NCBI RefSeq assembly: GCF_001984715.1
Contig: NZ_MSPR01000014.1
Coordinates: 1 to 64,000, forward strand
DNA from: Streptococcus azizii
GTDB lineage: Bacteria; Bacillota; Bacilli; Lactobacillales; Streptococcaceae
Direction: 5' to 3'
Length of the DNA: 64,000 nucleotides
Shown here: positions 48,554-57,662 of the stretch, in pieces
Position numbering within the stretch: position 1 is the first letter of the stretch
Layout: every line of letters starts with the position of its first letter
The notes under the pieces: generated by a model
The model's database searches: none
The model's input: only the letters and a program-made list of their open reading frames with translations
What the model was told of the DNA's origin: nothing
Made by a program: the position numbers and the translations under genes

Positions 48554-49263
48554 TCTTCCCCATTCATTGAAAAATACTAGATATTCTTGGACTTATTGTA
48601 TACTCAATAAAAATCAAAAGGCAAACTAGAAGGTTAGCCGAAGGTAGGTGAACTAAGAAAAGTCACCGCTTTTCTCAATAGTTCCATCTTATTTTAAAGA
48701 AACAGGCTGAAAAGCTCCACTGGAACTTTTCACTCGTCATGTTTCCTAATTTTCAGTCGCTTTTTTCACGCCCTTTGTATCTTGTAATTGAGTTCAGCCT
48801 AAAACCTCGGAAAAAAGATAGGCAGCTGTTTCAGCTTTAGCTGATTACAGATGAGATTGAAACAGTTCGGTGAACTGTTTCAACTGGTCACCTAAAAATA
48901 CGAAAGTGACCACAGAAGTTCGAGCCTAATACTCAATAAAAATCAAAAGTAGACTAGCTTTCACACTTGAGAATTGTGAAAGGTTGGATAGGAGATTAGC
49001 ACCGCTAATTTCCTTATAATCGAAGGCGAATGTAGTTGAAATAGTTGGTAACTATTTCCATCTTATTTTAAAGAAACAGGCTGAAAAGCTCCACTGGAGC
49101 TTTTCACTCGTCATGTTTCCTAATTTTCAGTCGCTTTTTTCACGCCCTTTGTATCTTAGTCAACTGAGTTCGGACTAAAAATGTGAGAAAAAAGATGAAT
49201 CGGATTGATGACCTGAGTCATCTGCCCCAATTCCCTATTTTTCTTGACATTTTCTTAACGTCC
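48554..49263. repeat. Repeat block between wzy and the sialyltransferase gene
   Basis: About 710 bp with two mosaic units in a row. Each contains a TACTCAATAAAAATC start, the AAGCTCCACTGGA/TCCAGTGGAGCTT type hairpin and the module TTTCAGTCGCTTTTTTCACG with CCCTTTGTATCTTA. Segment 48599-48744 is the inverted partner of 37158-37306. No gene was recognised. It could lower read-through into the sialic acid genes. Confidence 0.9.
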
Positions 49264-50406
49264 TCACATCTTAGCTAAGTTTGTATTTGTTTTTCCAATG
49301 ATCACAAAATAGAGTAAAGGGATGACAAAAATTAAGGAGGTTGTTGCCTCAATCAGCGACATTGCAAAGACAAAGGCAAAGATAAGGCCGATATAATCCT
49401 TAGACACCTTCCACAAGCGAATAAAGATATGGAGTAGCTGTCCCATAAATGCAATGGTACCTAAAATACCAAAATGAATCAGATACACTAAGAAAGAATT
49501 ATGGGCTGTTATACCAGTCCCAAACTTGCTCAGCAAGCGAATCGGTGCGACCATTCCTTGACCGAGAATGGGGTTTTCTAAGAATATTTGAAAGCCGTAT
49601 CCCCATTCACTAAAACGCTTGATATTACTGCCGTCCTTCACATACGATTTTGCAAAGAACCTCTCGAGTAATTCATTAGGAATAAAGAGGGCAAAGAGAC
49701 CGAGAATACCGACAAACAGCAAGAGCTGCTTCAGAGTAATCCCCTTCTTGGTCACCAATTTATACAGTAGCACCAAGACGATGGGGACAACCGCTCCACG
49801 AGAACCGGTCATGACAATCGGAACACTAATCACTAGCCAAATCGGTAAATAAAGTTTCTGTCCCCCTAAAAAACGATAGAGGGCGATAAGATTCGGAATC
49901 ATTAGATAGGCTGCTGTGAAATTGATGTCATAAAATTGCTCTTTATCAAAAAAGATGCCATATCTCAAAAGATTGTATTCTTCATAGGGCAACTTACGCT
50001 GGACCACCATGACAATGGAAAAAATAAGGGCAGACAGTAGGTAGGCTCTTGTTAAGCACTCTACTTGCTCCTTGGAAAAGGGCATTACAGATACCAAGAA
50101 GAGGGTCACTAAAATTAATCCATAGGCCTTTAAGGCATCGGGATCGTAGGGGCGGACTAGACTCGATAGTAGAACCACGAGTATCGGGAGACCATGAATG
50201 ACCAAGTCCCTGACTTTCACCTCTACCTTCAACCGATTGACCAAGAGGTAGGCTCCTATTGCAGCTACTGCTATAACGAGACAGATATAATAGGTCCCTA
50301 GGAAGAAAAATTTCGTCCTAGCAAGGATCAAACCAACCATATTGAGCGATAGGGCAAGCGTCACTATCCATGAAAGGTATCGTGATGTATTCATCCCAAA
50401 TTTCAT
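49264..50406 (-). CDS. Wzy-like capsule polymerase / O-antigen ligase family
   Basis: The product is 380 aa with about ten membrane segments. A large loop carries GIFFDKEQFYDINFTAAYLM, and ITAHNSFLVYLIHFGILG is typical of the O-antigen ligase/Wzy (Wzy_C-like) pattern. It would join repeat units outside the membrane. The SD GGGGGAA precedes the ATG. It follows the GT2 gene at 50408 by 1 bp. Only one such gene is in the locus, which supports the call. Confidence 0.82.
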   Translation of the reverse strand: MKFGMNTSRYLSWIVTLALSLNMVGLILARTKFFFLGTYYICLVIAVAAIGAYLLVNRLKVEVKVRDLVIHGLPILVVLLSSLVRPYDPDALKAYGLILVTLFLVSVMPFSKEQVECLTRAYLLSALIFSIVMVVQRKLPYEEYNLLRYGIFFDKEQFYDINFTAAYLMIPNLIALYRFLGGQKLYLPIWLVISVPIVMTGSRGAVVPIVLVLLYKLVTKKGITLKQLLLFVGILGLFALFIPNELLERFFAKSYVKDGSNIKRFSEWGYGFQIFLENPILGQGMVAPIRLLSKFGTGITAHNSFLVYLIHFGILGTIAFMGQLLHIFIRLWKVSKDYIGLIFAFVFAMSLIEATTSLIFVIPLLYFVIIGKTNTNLAKM

Positions 50407-50407
50407 T

Positions 50408-51376
50408 CTAATTCCCCCTTGTTAACAACGAATGACCGTATGTCAGACACCTTAATAGTCCATAATTCCTATCATGTACTGCTCTTAAAAATAGTCTCTT
50501 ACTAAGCCCCAAGGAGCTATTGTACTTATTATGATACCACTTAGGGTATTTCGTAACAAAGCGGTCTACAAACTGAAAAATAGCGGAACGACTTTCGTGT
50601 GATTTGATCGCATTTAAAACAGCCCCGTATAGAACAATTTTTATTCCTAGATGTTCCATTTCTTCTTGAAATGCGCTATCACCATGTTCCTCTATAAAAG
50701 CAAAGGCAGCTAGCATGTCGTATACTGTACGACTCGAAACAGCATTTGAGAGCGAATCTTGTCTTTGGTAATAATAATAGGTTGGCTTTCTTAGTAGCGC
50801 AATGTTCTGCGCCTGAAGCAAAATAACCGGCACCAGGGCTGCATCTTCACAATTATACAAGTGAGGCAGGGTGAATCTCTGTAAAAGCTCGGTCCGAACA
50901 ACCATTGACCAAAGTGCTTGTGAAGCAAGAGCGACTATCTCTCTTTGGCTGGACGAATCCCTTAACCCCGCAGGGAGAGCGACCCTTATTACACGCTTGT
51001 CATTGTAAAATTTATAATGCTCACTCAGCACAATGTCGCTATCATTTTCATTCAGTATGGCCACAATATGTTCTAAAAAATCAAGTGCATACCAGTCATC
51101 GGAATCTAAAAAGGTGACATAATCTCCCGTTACGAAAGAAAGCCCCCTATTCCGTGAGTCTCCTGGACCAGAATTCACCTCTTTTTCAACAATGCGATAG
51201 GGAATCGACTGCTTGCTTAGATATTCTGAAGCCACCTTGACCGTGCCATCTGAAGAAGCATCATCCACCATCACGATTTCATGAAAGGCATGGGTCTGCT
51301 CAAGCACGGACTTTAAACACCTGATCACTGTATGCTCACTATTATAGGTTGGTATAATAACTGAAAACTTTACCAT
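50408..51376 (-). CDS. Family 2 glycosyltransferase
   Basis: The product is 322 aa. The GT-A domain starts VKFSVIIPTYNSEHTVIRCL, with VDDASSDGTVKVASEYL and the metal-binding FLDSDDWYALDFLE (about residues 90-103). The C-terminal third is helical and less conserved. The transferred sugar cannot be predicted. It abuts the next GT2 gene at 51377, as in coupled capsule genes. Confidence 0.9.
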   Translation of the reverse strand: MVKFSVIIPTYNSEHTVIRCLKSVLEQTHAFHEIVMVDDASSDGTVKVASEYLSKQSIPYRIVEKEVNSGPGDSRNRGLSFVTGDYVTFLDSDDWYALDFLEHIVAILNENDSDIVLSEHYKFYNDKRVIRVALPAGLRDSSSQREIVALASQALWSMVVRTELLQRFTLPHLYNCEDAALVPVILLQAQNIALLRKPTYYYYQRQDSLSNAVSSRTVYDMLAAFAFIEEHGDSAFQEEMEHLGIKIVLYGAVLNAIKSHESRSAIFQFVDRFVTKYPKWYHNKYNSSLGLSKRLFLRAVHDRNYGLLRCLTYGHSLLTRGN

Positions 51377-52330
51377 CTACCTTCTCCCCACCTTTCCGAC
51401 CACTTCAATAGCGTTACGCTTAAAATAGCTGATGAAGCAATACCGTAGTCTGGCACTAAGTGACCATTTACGACAGTTTGCTAACCGTTGCTCTATCTTT
51501 TCGTTGCTCAATTTATAGTGTCTTACCAATCCAAAATACTGGGTCGAAAGACAGCTCTCTAGACTTCTGCTTTGGATGTGATGTCTTTCTGCATAGTCTA
51601 GTAGAGTCTCGATAATATATAGTTTATTCAACCCATTGATCCTATCGAGACTAGTAGCCATGATAGAATTGGCACGACTACGGTAAAGATAAAATATCAA
51701 CGGATAATACTTAACCAAGGTCGCTTTCATCAATGCAGTGAAGGTAAAGAGGACATCTTCATGTAGCAAACCGTCTAAAAAATAGAGTTGATGCTCTTTT
51801 AAGAAAGAGTGCTGATATAGATTTGCCCAGGCTTCGACCCTGACATTATTGGTGATAGGCTCTAGAAGATGGTCTGCCATTTCCAGCCCTGACATCTTCT
51901 CTTGTAATCTTGGATGGGCTAGACGCCTTTGAATACTCTTACTTGTCGAAGTCTCTCCTTCAATCAGGTAATAATATTCCCCCAAGGCAATCTCCACCCC
52001 ATCTTTCTGAGCTCCGCGTAATAATAACTCAACCTTATCAGCTTCTATCACATCATCGCTATCTACAAAGAGCAGGTAATCTCCCTTGGCCACTCTCATG
52101 CCACTATTTCTAGCAGCTGACAAGCCTTGATTCTGCTGGTGAATCACTGTGGTTCTTTCAGCATAACGGGTCGAATAGGTCTCTAGAATCCTACTGCTCG
52201 AATCGGTTGAACCATCATCGACAAGAATCACCTCATATTGAATCTGACGATCCAGTTGATACACGCTATCCAGGCACTGGGAGAGGTAGGCCTCTACATT
52301 GTAAATGGGGATAATGATGCTTAATTCCAT
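51377..52330 (-). CDS. Family 2 glycosyltransferase
   Basis: The product is 317 aa. Starts MELSIIIPIYNVEAYLSQCL, with ILVDDGSTDSSSRILETY and LLFVDSDDVIEADKVELLL. The domain of about 100 residues after that (HEDVLFTFTALMKA) resembles EpsH/CpsJ-like acceptor regions. It overlaps the acetyltransferase gene by 10 bp. Acceptor and donor are unknown. Confidence 0.9.
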   Translation of the reverse strand: MELSIIIPIYNVEAYLSQCLDSVYQLDRQIQYEVILVDDGSTDSSSRILETYSTRYAERTTVIHQQNQGLSAARNSGMRVAKGDYLLFVDSDDVIEADKVELLLRGAQKDGVEIALGEYYYLIEGETSTSKSIQRRLAHPRLQEKMSGLEMADHLLEPITNNVRVEAWANLYQHSFLKEHQLYFLDGLLHEDVLFTFTALMKATLVKYYPLIFYLYRSRANSIMATSLDRINGLNKLYIIETLLDYAERHHIQSRSLESCLSTQYFGLVRHYKLSNEKIEQRLANCRKWSLSARLRYCFISYFKRNAIEVVGKVGRR

Positions 52331-52866
52331 TCCATCTCCTTCTTCCTAACCATCCGTTCCTCGCTAGCTAATAGCAACTGCTGTTTCTCATTTGCTGTCA
52401 ATGTATCCACATTAAAGCCATACTTTTTTACATAATCTGAGGAAGTTGGGAGCTTTTTGATGATTCTAGCTGGATTTCCTGCTACAATCACGTTGTCGGG
52501 AATGCTCTTTGTCACAACACTGCCTGCACCAATGATGACATTGGTGCCAACGCTAACTCCGGGTAGAAGGATGGCTCTAGCACCTATAAATGTATGGGAC
52601 CCTATCTTGATTCTACCAAAGGTATCTGTATAATTGGCATCTAGCTTGCAAATACTATTATCATGGGTAATAAACTGTACTTCCGTCGAAATGGTAACAT
52701 AATCGCCTATTTCAATCAGATAGCTCTCAGGAGTCGTAATATCAGAGTAAATCTTACTATTGACACCAATAAGCATTCCCTTTCTCCTGAAATAGTCATT
52801 TAATATCTCTGTATCTCTTCCTAAAAGTACATATTTTATTTTCGTTAATAAATAGTTTATATTCAT
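52321..52866 (-). CDS. Hexapeptide-repeat O-acetyltransferase
   Basis: The product is 181 aa. The left-handed beta-helix core has GIGDYVTIST-like sequence (here EIGDYVTISTEVQF), HDNSICK around the usual catalytic His, IGSHTFIGARAILLPGVSVG and IPDNVIVAGNPARIIK. It resembles maltose/galactoside O-acetyltransferases and would acetylate a capsule sugar. It overlaps the GT2 gene at 52863 by 4 bp. Confidence 0.88.
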   Translation of the reverse strand: MNINYLLTKIKYVLLGRDTEILNDYFRRKGMLIGVNSKIYSDITTPESYLIEIGDYVTISTEVQFITHDNSICKLDANYTDTFGRIKIGSHTFIGARAILLPGVSVGTNVIIGAGSVVTKSIPDNVIVAGNPARIIKKLPTSSDYVKKYGFNVDTLTANEKQQLLLASEERMVRKKEMEWN

Positions 52867-53711
52867 CGTTCTACTGCCTTGCTTCGAAGTAAGTTTTCAA
52901 AAATAAGGGTCCGTAACCGATGGGGAAGCAAGGCTACTATCGCCTGGATAAGAACCGTTTGATAGTAGTCGAAATGGCTAATAAATCCCGTTTCCAAAAT
53001 TTTTCTACGACCCTCACAGTATTTTTTCAGGTAGGAAAAACCGCCGCGTCTTTCAATCATGCCAGCACCTGTTCGGACATCCACTAGGTAGTCATCTAGG
53101 TTCGTCCCTTTGGCCCCTGCCAGCAACATTCTGACCCAGAGCATATCATCTTCCATCAAGGGAGCATCTTCATAATTTCCTGCCCTCAAGACACTGCTTT
53201 TTTTAAACATTACGGTTACATGATTAAAGGCACTCCGCCTTTTCTGATAGCGCACAATCTCCTCGTGTTCGAGCGGAACCTTGCGGACCGCATTGGGGTG
53301 CTGAGGATCTGTCGTAAACTCGAGGATATGGCTACCACAAATATCTAATTCCCCATCCTTTTCAAAGCAAGCTAGTTGCTTTTCAAATCGTTCCTTACGT
53401 GCTATATCATCAGTATCCATACGTGCCACCAATTCATGGCTACAATGGAGCATTCCTTCACGTAGGGCGAGACCGAGACCTACATTTTTCTCTAGAGGTA
53501 CCCGCTTGATAAGGCCGGGAAATCGTTCTTGATAGGAATCCAATACTTGATACAGTTCCTGCGAAAGGGGACCATCTTCTACAATAACCCATTCCGTAGC
53601 AGGCTGTGTTTGATGCAGCAAACTATCGAAACACTCCTGTAGATAGCGAGGATTTTCTTTGATATATAAAGATAACAAGACACTAAATCGTTTATCCATT
53701 TCCCCTATCAT
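52863..53711 (-). CDS. Family 2 glycosyltransferase
   Basis: The product is 282 aa. KRFSVLLSLYIKENPRYLQE, EWVIVEDGPLSQELYQVLDS and VARMDTDDIARKERFEKQL (about residues 94-112) show a GT-A fold with a MDTDD metal motif, as in rhamnosyl- or amylovoran-type GT2 enzymes. ATGA overlap with the aminotransferase stop supports the start at 53711. An ATG at 53699 is the alternative. Confidence 0.88.
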   Translation of the reverse strand: MIGEMDKRFSVLLSLYIKENPRYLQECFDSLLHQTQPATEWVIVEDGPLSQELYQVLDSYQERFPGLIKRVPLEKNVGLGLALREGMLHCSHELVARMDTDDIARKERFEKQLACFEKDGELDICGSHILEFTTDPQHPNAVRKVPLEHEEIVRYQKRRSAFNHVTVMFKKSSVLRAGNYEDAPLMEDDMLWVRMLLAGAKGTNLDDYLVDVRTGAGMIERRGGFSYLKKYCEGRRKILETGFISHFDYYQTVLIQAIVALLPHRLRTLIFENLLRSKAVER

Positions 53712-54931
53712 ACCCTTTCTTTCACACTGGCTACAATCCTTCTTAGATGATCGGTGATATAGTCCACATCTTCATCACTGAGCTGTGTATGCAGCGGTAA
53801 GGTCAGCGTCTGTTCAAAATAGTGGTAGGCATTTGGATACTCTTGAATATCAAATCCCATATTGGCATAGGCTGTCAACAGTGGCAAGGGCTTATAGTGA
53901 ACATTACAAGCAATCCCAGCTTCTGCCATCTTCTCAATGATCTGGTTCCGTTCCTCTAGGGTAGCCTCTTTGATATGAGTAATATACAAGTGCATAGACG
54001 ATACATAATCTGTATGAAAATGCTGAAGAGGCTGAATCCTTGTCCCTTCAAAGGCCTGATTATAGGCTGCTACGATTGCTGCCCGTCGCTCCAATAAGTC
54101 TGGGTAGCGTCTCAGTTGAACGAGACCAATGGATGCCATGATGTCCGTCATATTGCATTTAAAACCTGGAACGACAATATCATACTCCCAAGCTCCCAAC
54201 TTGGTCTTTGCCAAAGCATCCTTGGTTTGACCATGAAGTGATAAGATTTGAAATTGACGATACAATTCCTCATCATCTAAGTTTGGATGAACTTTCCAGG
54301 TCACTGCCCCACCTTCTGCTGTCGTCAAATTTTTCACAGCATGGAAAGAAAAGGCTGTAAAGTCTGCAATCGTTCCAATTTTTCTCCCCTTGTATGAAGC
54401 TCCAAAAGCATGGGCGCTGTCTGATAATACGACAATTCTACCAAAAACTTCTTGAAGGGGGGAAGAGGCGACAAATGTTGAACGATTCCTCTCTACTATC
54501 TCGTACAGCCTGTCATGGTCACAGGGAATCCCTGCCAATTCAACAGGAATGATGACCTTGGTGTGGCTTGTGATTGCTTTTTCCACCGCATCATAATCCA
54601 TTTCAAAATGATCTGCTTGAATGTCTACAATGACAGGCTTTGCACCGACATGTTCGATTACACTACATGAGGCAGTATAGGTCATGGCTGGAACGATAAC
54701 CTCATCTCCAGGACCAACTTCCAGTACACGTAGGACCAGTTCCAAGGCCGCTGTCGCTGAATTGAGGCAGACTGTCTTATTCGTTTCAGTATACCTTGAC
54801 AATTCTTGTTCAAATTGTTTGGTTTTGGGACCTGTCGTAATCCACCCTGAACGAAGACTGTCTGCAACCTCTGCAATTTCTTCCTCACTAATATCTGGAG
54901 GGGAAAAGGGAATCATTTTCTTTTTCATCAT
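53708..54931 (-). CDS. DegT/DnrJ/EryC1-type sugar aminotransferase
   Basis: The product is 407 aa. It is a PLP enzyme that transfers an amino group to a 4-keto-6-deoxy nucleotide sugar. Landmarks are RSGWITTGPKTKQFEQELS, NSATAALELVLRVLEVGPGD, DSAHAFGASYKGR and the cofactor lysine in SFHAVKNLTTAEGG. Its keto-sugar substrate would come from the CapD-like enzyme. An ATG at 54931 is chosen; GTG 54940 and ATG 54928 are alternatives. Confidence 0.9.
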   Translation of the reverse strand: MMKKKMIPFSPPDISEEEIAEVADSLRSGWITTGPKTKQFEQELSRYTETNKTVCLNSATAALELVLRVLEVGPGDEVIVPAMTYTASCSVIEHVGAKPVIVDIQADHFEMDYDAVEKAITSHTKVIIPVELAGIPCDHDRLYEIVERNRSTFVASSPLQEVFGRIVVLSDSAHAFGASYKGRKIGTIADFTAFSFHAVKNLTTAEGGAVTWKVHPNLDDEELYRQFQILSLHGQTKDALAKTKLGAWEYDIVVPGFKCNMTDIMASIGLVQLRRYPDLLERRAAIVAAYNQAFEGTRIQPLQHFHTDYVSSMHLYITHIKEATLEERNQIIEKMAEAGIACNVHYKPLPLLTAYANMGFDIQEYPNAYHYFEQTLTLPLHTQLSDEDVDYITDHLRRIVASVKERV

Positions 54932-54936
54932 TTCTC

Positions 54937-55626
54937 TCACTTCACTACTTTAATGACGGTCTGACACATAATCCTAAGGTCATTCCAAAAGGAAAAGGTG
55001 CGGATATAGTCTAGATTATAGACCATCTTATCGGGCAATACCTTCTTGACATAGGCCTCATCAGCAGTCATCCCAAGACTCATATAGGTTTCCATCAGCC
55101 TGTCTTCATCTTTATAGGCGATGCTAGCCGGTGAGGTAATACCTGCTGGTAGGAGCAGGGTGGCCTTCATCTCATCCGTATAACAGTCTGTATACTTTTT
55201 CACTTCAGGTCTCACTCCAACAAAGCTCATGTCTCCTGCCAACACATTACATAACTGCGGAATTTCATCGATACGATACTTCCGGATCAAACGACCGACT
55301 CGCGTGATACGACAATCGTTCCCAACCGTCACTAAACTCCCTTTTTTATCCGCATCCGCCACCATTGTCCGAAACTTATAAATGTTAAATGTTCTTCCGT
55401 ATTGGGTAATCCGTTCTTGACGATAGAAAACAGGTCCTGGACTATCCAATTTTATCCAAAGGGCAAAAAATACTATTATCGGTGACAAGAGAAAAAGCAA
55501 CAGAACTGCCATCACCCTATCAAAGATAGATTTGCACAGCAAATCACCTTTTTTACTGGCAAGAATCCTTTGATAAGGAGCCAGTACATCCTTATCCCCA
55601 GTATTCATAAACATTTGATTGTCCAT
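54937..55626 (-). CDS. Initiating phosphoglycosyltransferase (bacterial sugar transferase)
   Basis: The product is 229 aa. One N-terminal membrane helix (VMAVLLLFLLSPIIVFFALW) precedes a small catalytic domain with DSPGPVFYRQERITQYG, FNIYKFRTMVADAD and DEIPQLCNVLAGDMSFVG. It places the first sugar-1-phosphate on undecaprenyl phosphate. The substrate is likely the amino sugar made by neighbours. It starts 2 bp after the CapD-like stop. Confidence 0.92.
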   Translation of the reverse strand: MDNQMFMNTGDKDVLAPYQRILASKKGDLLCKSIFDRVMAVLLLFLLSPIIVFFALWIKLDSPGPVFYRQERITQYGRTFNIYKFRTMVADADKKGSLVTVGNDCRITRVGRLIRKYRIDEIPQLCNVLAGDMSFVGVRPEVKKYTDCYTDEMKATLLLPAGITSPASIAYKDEDRLMETYMSLGMTADEAYVKKVLPDKMVYNLDYIRTFSFWNDLRIMCQTVIKVVK

Positions 55627-55628
55627 CC

Positions 55629-57431
55629 TTACTCCTGCTTGGCAAACTCTAGCAATCTATTTTTTAGAGTCTCAGAATCATCATCTAACAAGGTGCTAAT
55701 AAATTCTTCAATCTCTTCTCGTTGTTTGTAGGTAACACGTCCTACAAAGATCTTATCGTATATCTGGTCTGTGGTCCGTTCTCTCGTTGCCAGCAGTTCC
55801 TCATATAACTTTTCTCCTGGTCGAATACCACTTTCAACAATCCCGATTTCTTCTTCTGAATACCCACTGAGGGAGATAATCTTTTTCGCCAAGTCAAGAA
55901 TCTTAACAGGCTCCCCCATGTCCAAAATGAAAATTTCTCCACCATTCATCAAGGCTCCTGCCTGAATGACCAGGCGACTAGCTTCTGGAATGGTCATAAA
56001 AAAGCGGGTCATACGGAAGTCGGTCACGGTCACTGGACCGCCCTTGGCTATCTGCTCCTTAAACAGGGGAACCACACTACCACGACTCCCTAGAACATTG
56101 CCAAATCGAACAGCCGCAAAGCGGGTCTTTCCGGGTTCGTTGAGACTGGTGACAATCATTTCTGCCACCCGCTTAGTGGCCCCCATGATATTGGGCGGAT
56201 TCACAGCCTTGTCTGTCGAAATCATGACAAATTTCTCCACCCCATATTCTTTGGCAGCCTCTGCCACATTTTTAGTCCCATAAATATTATTTTTAACTGC
56301 TTCTGTTGGATTGTATTCCATCAAGGGAACATGCTTATGGGCAGCGGCATGGTAGACCCTATCCGGATGGTATTGCGCCATGATTTGGAAGATCCGTTCC
56401 CTATCTTGAATGTCTGCGATAATTGGAATAATTTCAATATTATTGCGGTAGCTCATCGACAGCTCTTTATGAATCAAATAAATCGAATTTTCTCCATGTC
56501 CTAAGAGCAACATTCTAGCAGGCGAGAAACGAACCAGCTGGCGACAGAGTTCCGACCCAATGGAGCCTCCTGCCCCCGTTACCAGAATCGTCTTTCCTTG
56601 AATGTTCGAGTAAAGACTCGATTGATCTAGTTCAACTTCTTGACGACCTAGCAGGTCCACAATATCAATTTCCCGTAATTTGCTGACGCTCACCTGACCA
56701 GAGAGAATATCTTCTTGCCTTGGAATCGAATACATCTTCGCCTTTGTTTTCTTACAGATGTCGTAGACTCGGGCGTATTCCTCCGAATTTAAAGAAGGGA
56801 TCGCAATGACGATTTGTTCAATTTCATAATTTTTGACAATCTCTGGAATCTTCTCCTCCGGCCCTAGCACTCGGACACCATGCAGTAAGGTTTGCCACTT
56901 GGCTGAATCTTTATCTACAATTCCGATAACATCAATATCTTTAAAGGAACGATTGGCCGTTTTCAAAAACAAATCTGCACCTTGACCGGCTCCCACCACC
57001 AGCGTTCGCTTAGCCTTAGCGGACTTGCGCCCCAGCAAACCACCATCCTTAAATTCATAGGTCATCCGCCAAATCAAGCGCGATGCCCCAATCAGTAACA
57101 GAGAGAAAATATAGCTCAGTAAAATAAAACGATAACTAAAGACAATTTTCTGACTGAAGATAACGATTACTGAAATAGCATAGCTCAACAAGAGATTTTT
57201 TGCCATTTGCCAAAGTGCGATGTAATCCGTAAAACGATTTAAGATGGAGTAGACATGGGTCGCATAACCACATATTAGATAGACCAACCAAATCGCAGTC
57301 AAAAAGACCAACATTCGTTGCAAGGATAGATCGATGTAATTATCCAAGAAAAATTGAGTGATAAAACCACTCGTATAGATAATCAAAGCGTCTACCACGA
57401 TTAAAATAAAACGTTTCTGACCACGTGTCAA
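55629..57431 (-). CDS. CapD/PglF-like membrane UDP-sugar 4,6-dehydratase
   Basis: The product is 600 aa from a TTG at 57431 with the SD GGGAGG. Four to five N-terminal membrane helices (about residues 10-130) are followed by a CoA-binding-like Rossmann domain (TLVVGAGQGADLFLK) and an SDR domain starting TILVTGAGGSIGSELCRQ (about residue 280), with STDKAVNPPNIMGATKR as the active-site segment. These enzymes make UDP-4-keto-6-deoxy-GlcNAc. It is the first gene after cpsA. Confidence 0.93.
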   Translation of the reverse strand: MTRGQKRFILIVVDALIIYTSGFITQFFLDNYIDLSLQRMLVFLTAIWLVYLICGYATHVYSILNRFTDYIALWQMAKNLLLSYAISVIVIFSQKIVFSYRFILLSYIFSLLLIGASRLIWRMTYEFKDGGLLGRKSAKAKRTLVVGAGQGADLFLKTANRSFKDIDVIGIVDKDSAKWQTLLHGVRVLGPEEKIPEIVKNYEIEQIVIAIPSLNSEEYARVYDICKKTKAKMYSIPRQEDILSGQVSVSKLREIDIVDLLGRQEVELDQSSLYSNIQGKTILVTGAGGSIGSELCRQLVRFSPARMLLLGHGENSIYLIHKELSMSYRNNIEIIPIIADIQDRERIFQIMAQYHPDRVYHAAAHKHVPLMEYNPTEAVKNNIYGTKNVAEAAKEYGVEKFVMISTDKAVNPPNIMGATKRVAEMIVTSLNEPGKTRFAAVRFGNVLGSRGSVVPLFKEQIAKGGPVTVTDFRMTRFFMTIPEASRLVIQAGALMNGGEIFILDMGEPVKILDLAKKIISLSGYSEEEIGIVESGIRPGEKLYEELLATRERTTDQIYDKIFVGRVTYKQREEIEEFISTLLDDDSETLKNRLLEFAKQE

Positions 57432-57662
57432 TTCCTAGTCCTCCCTCTTACTATTTGAGGTTCCTTTCTGCAGTTCTACGCCCTTGCTTCTGAACAAGTC
57501 TCCTGCTACTTGCTTGATGAATGACATTCAAACCCCACCACTTCTCTTTTTATGGTTCGGGCTACTTCCTTCAACTTTCCTGACAAACGAACAGGTTGGA
57601 CAAAGTAGCCCTACTATCTCATAAAACGACTCATTTCCCCAGTGGCGGATTCGTCTGACTTC
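57432..57662. other. Gap between cpsA and capD-like gene with a structured element
   Basis: 230 bp without an ORF. A 9-bp stem GGGCTACTT/AAGTAGCCC (57559-57567 with 57603-57611) encloses a smaller CCTG/CAGG hairpin. It lacks a T run, so it is not an ordinary terminator. The usual wzd/wze/wzh genes would lie here. Confidence 0.6.

Noticed and set aside
57559-57611. Intrinsic terminator between cpsA and the CapD-like gene
   Set aside because: The stem is strong but no T run follows on either strand.
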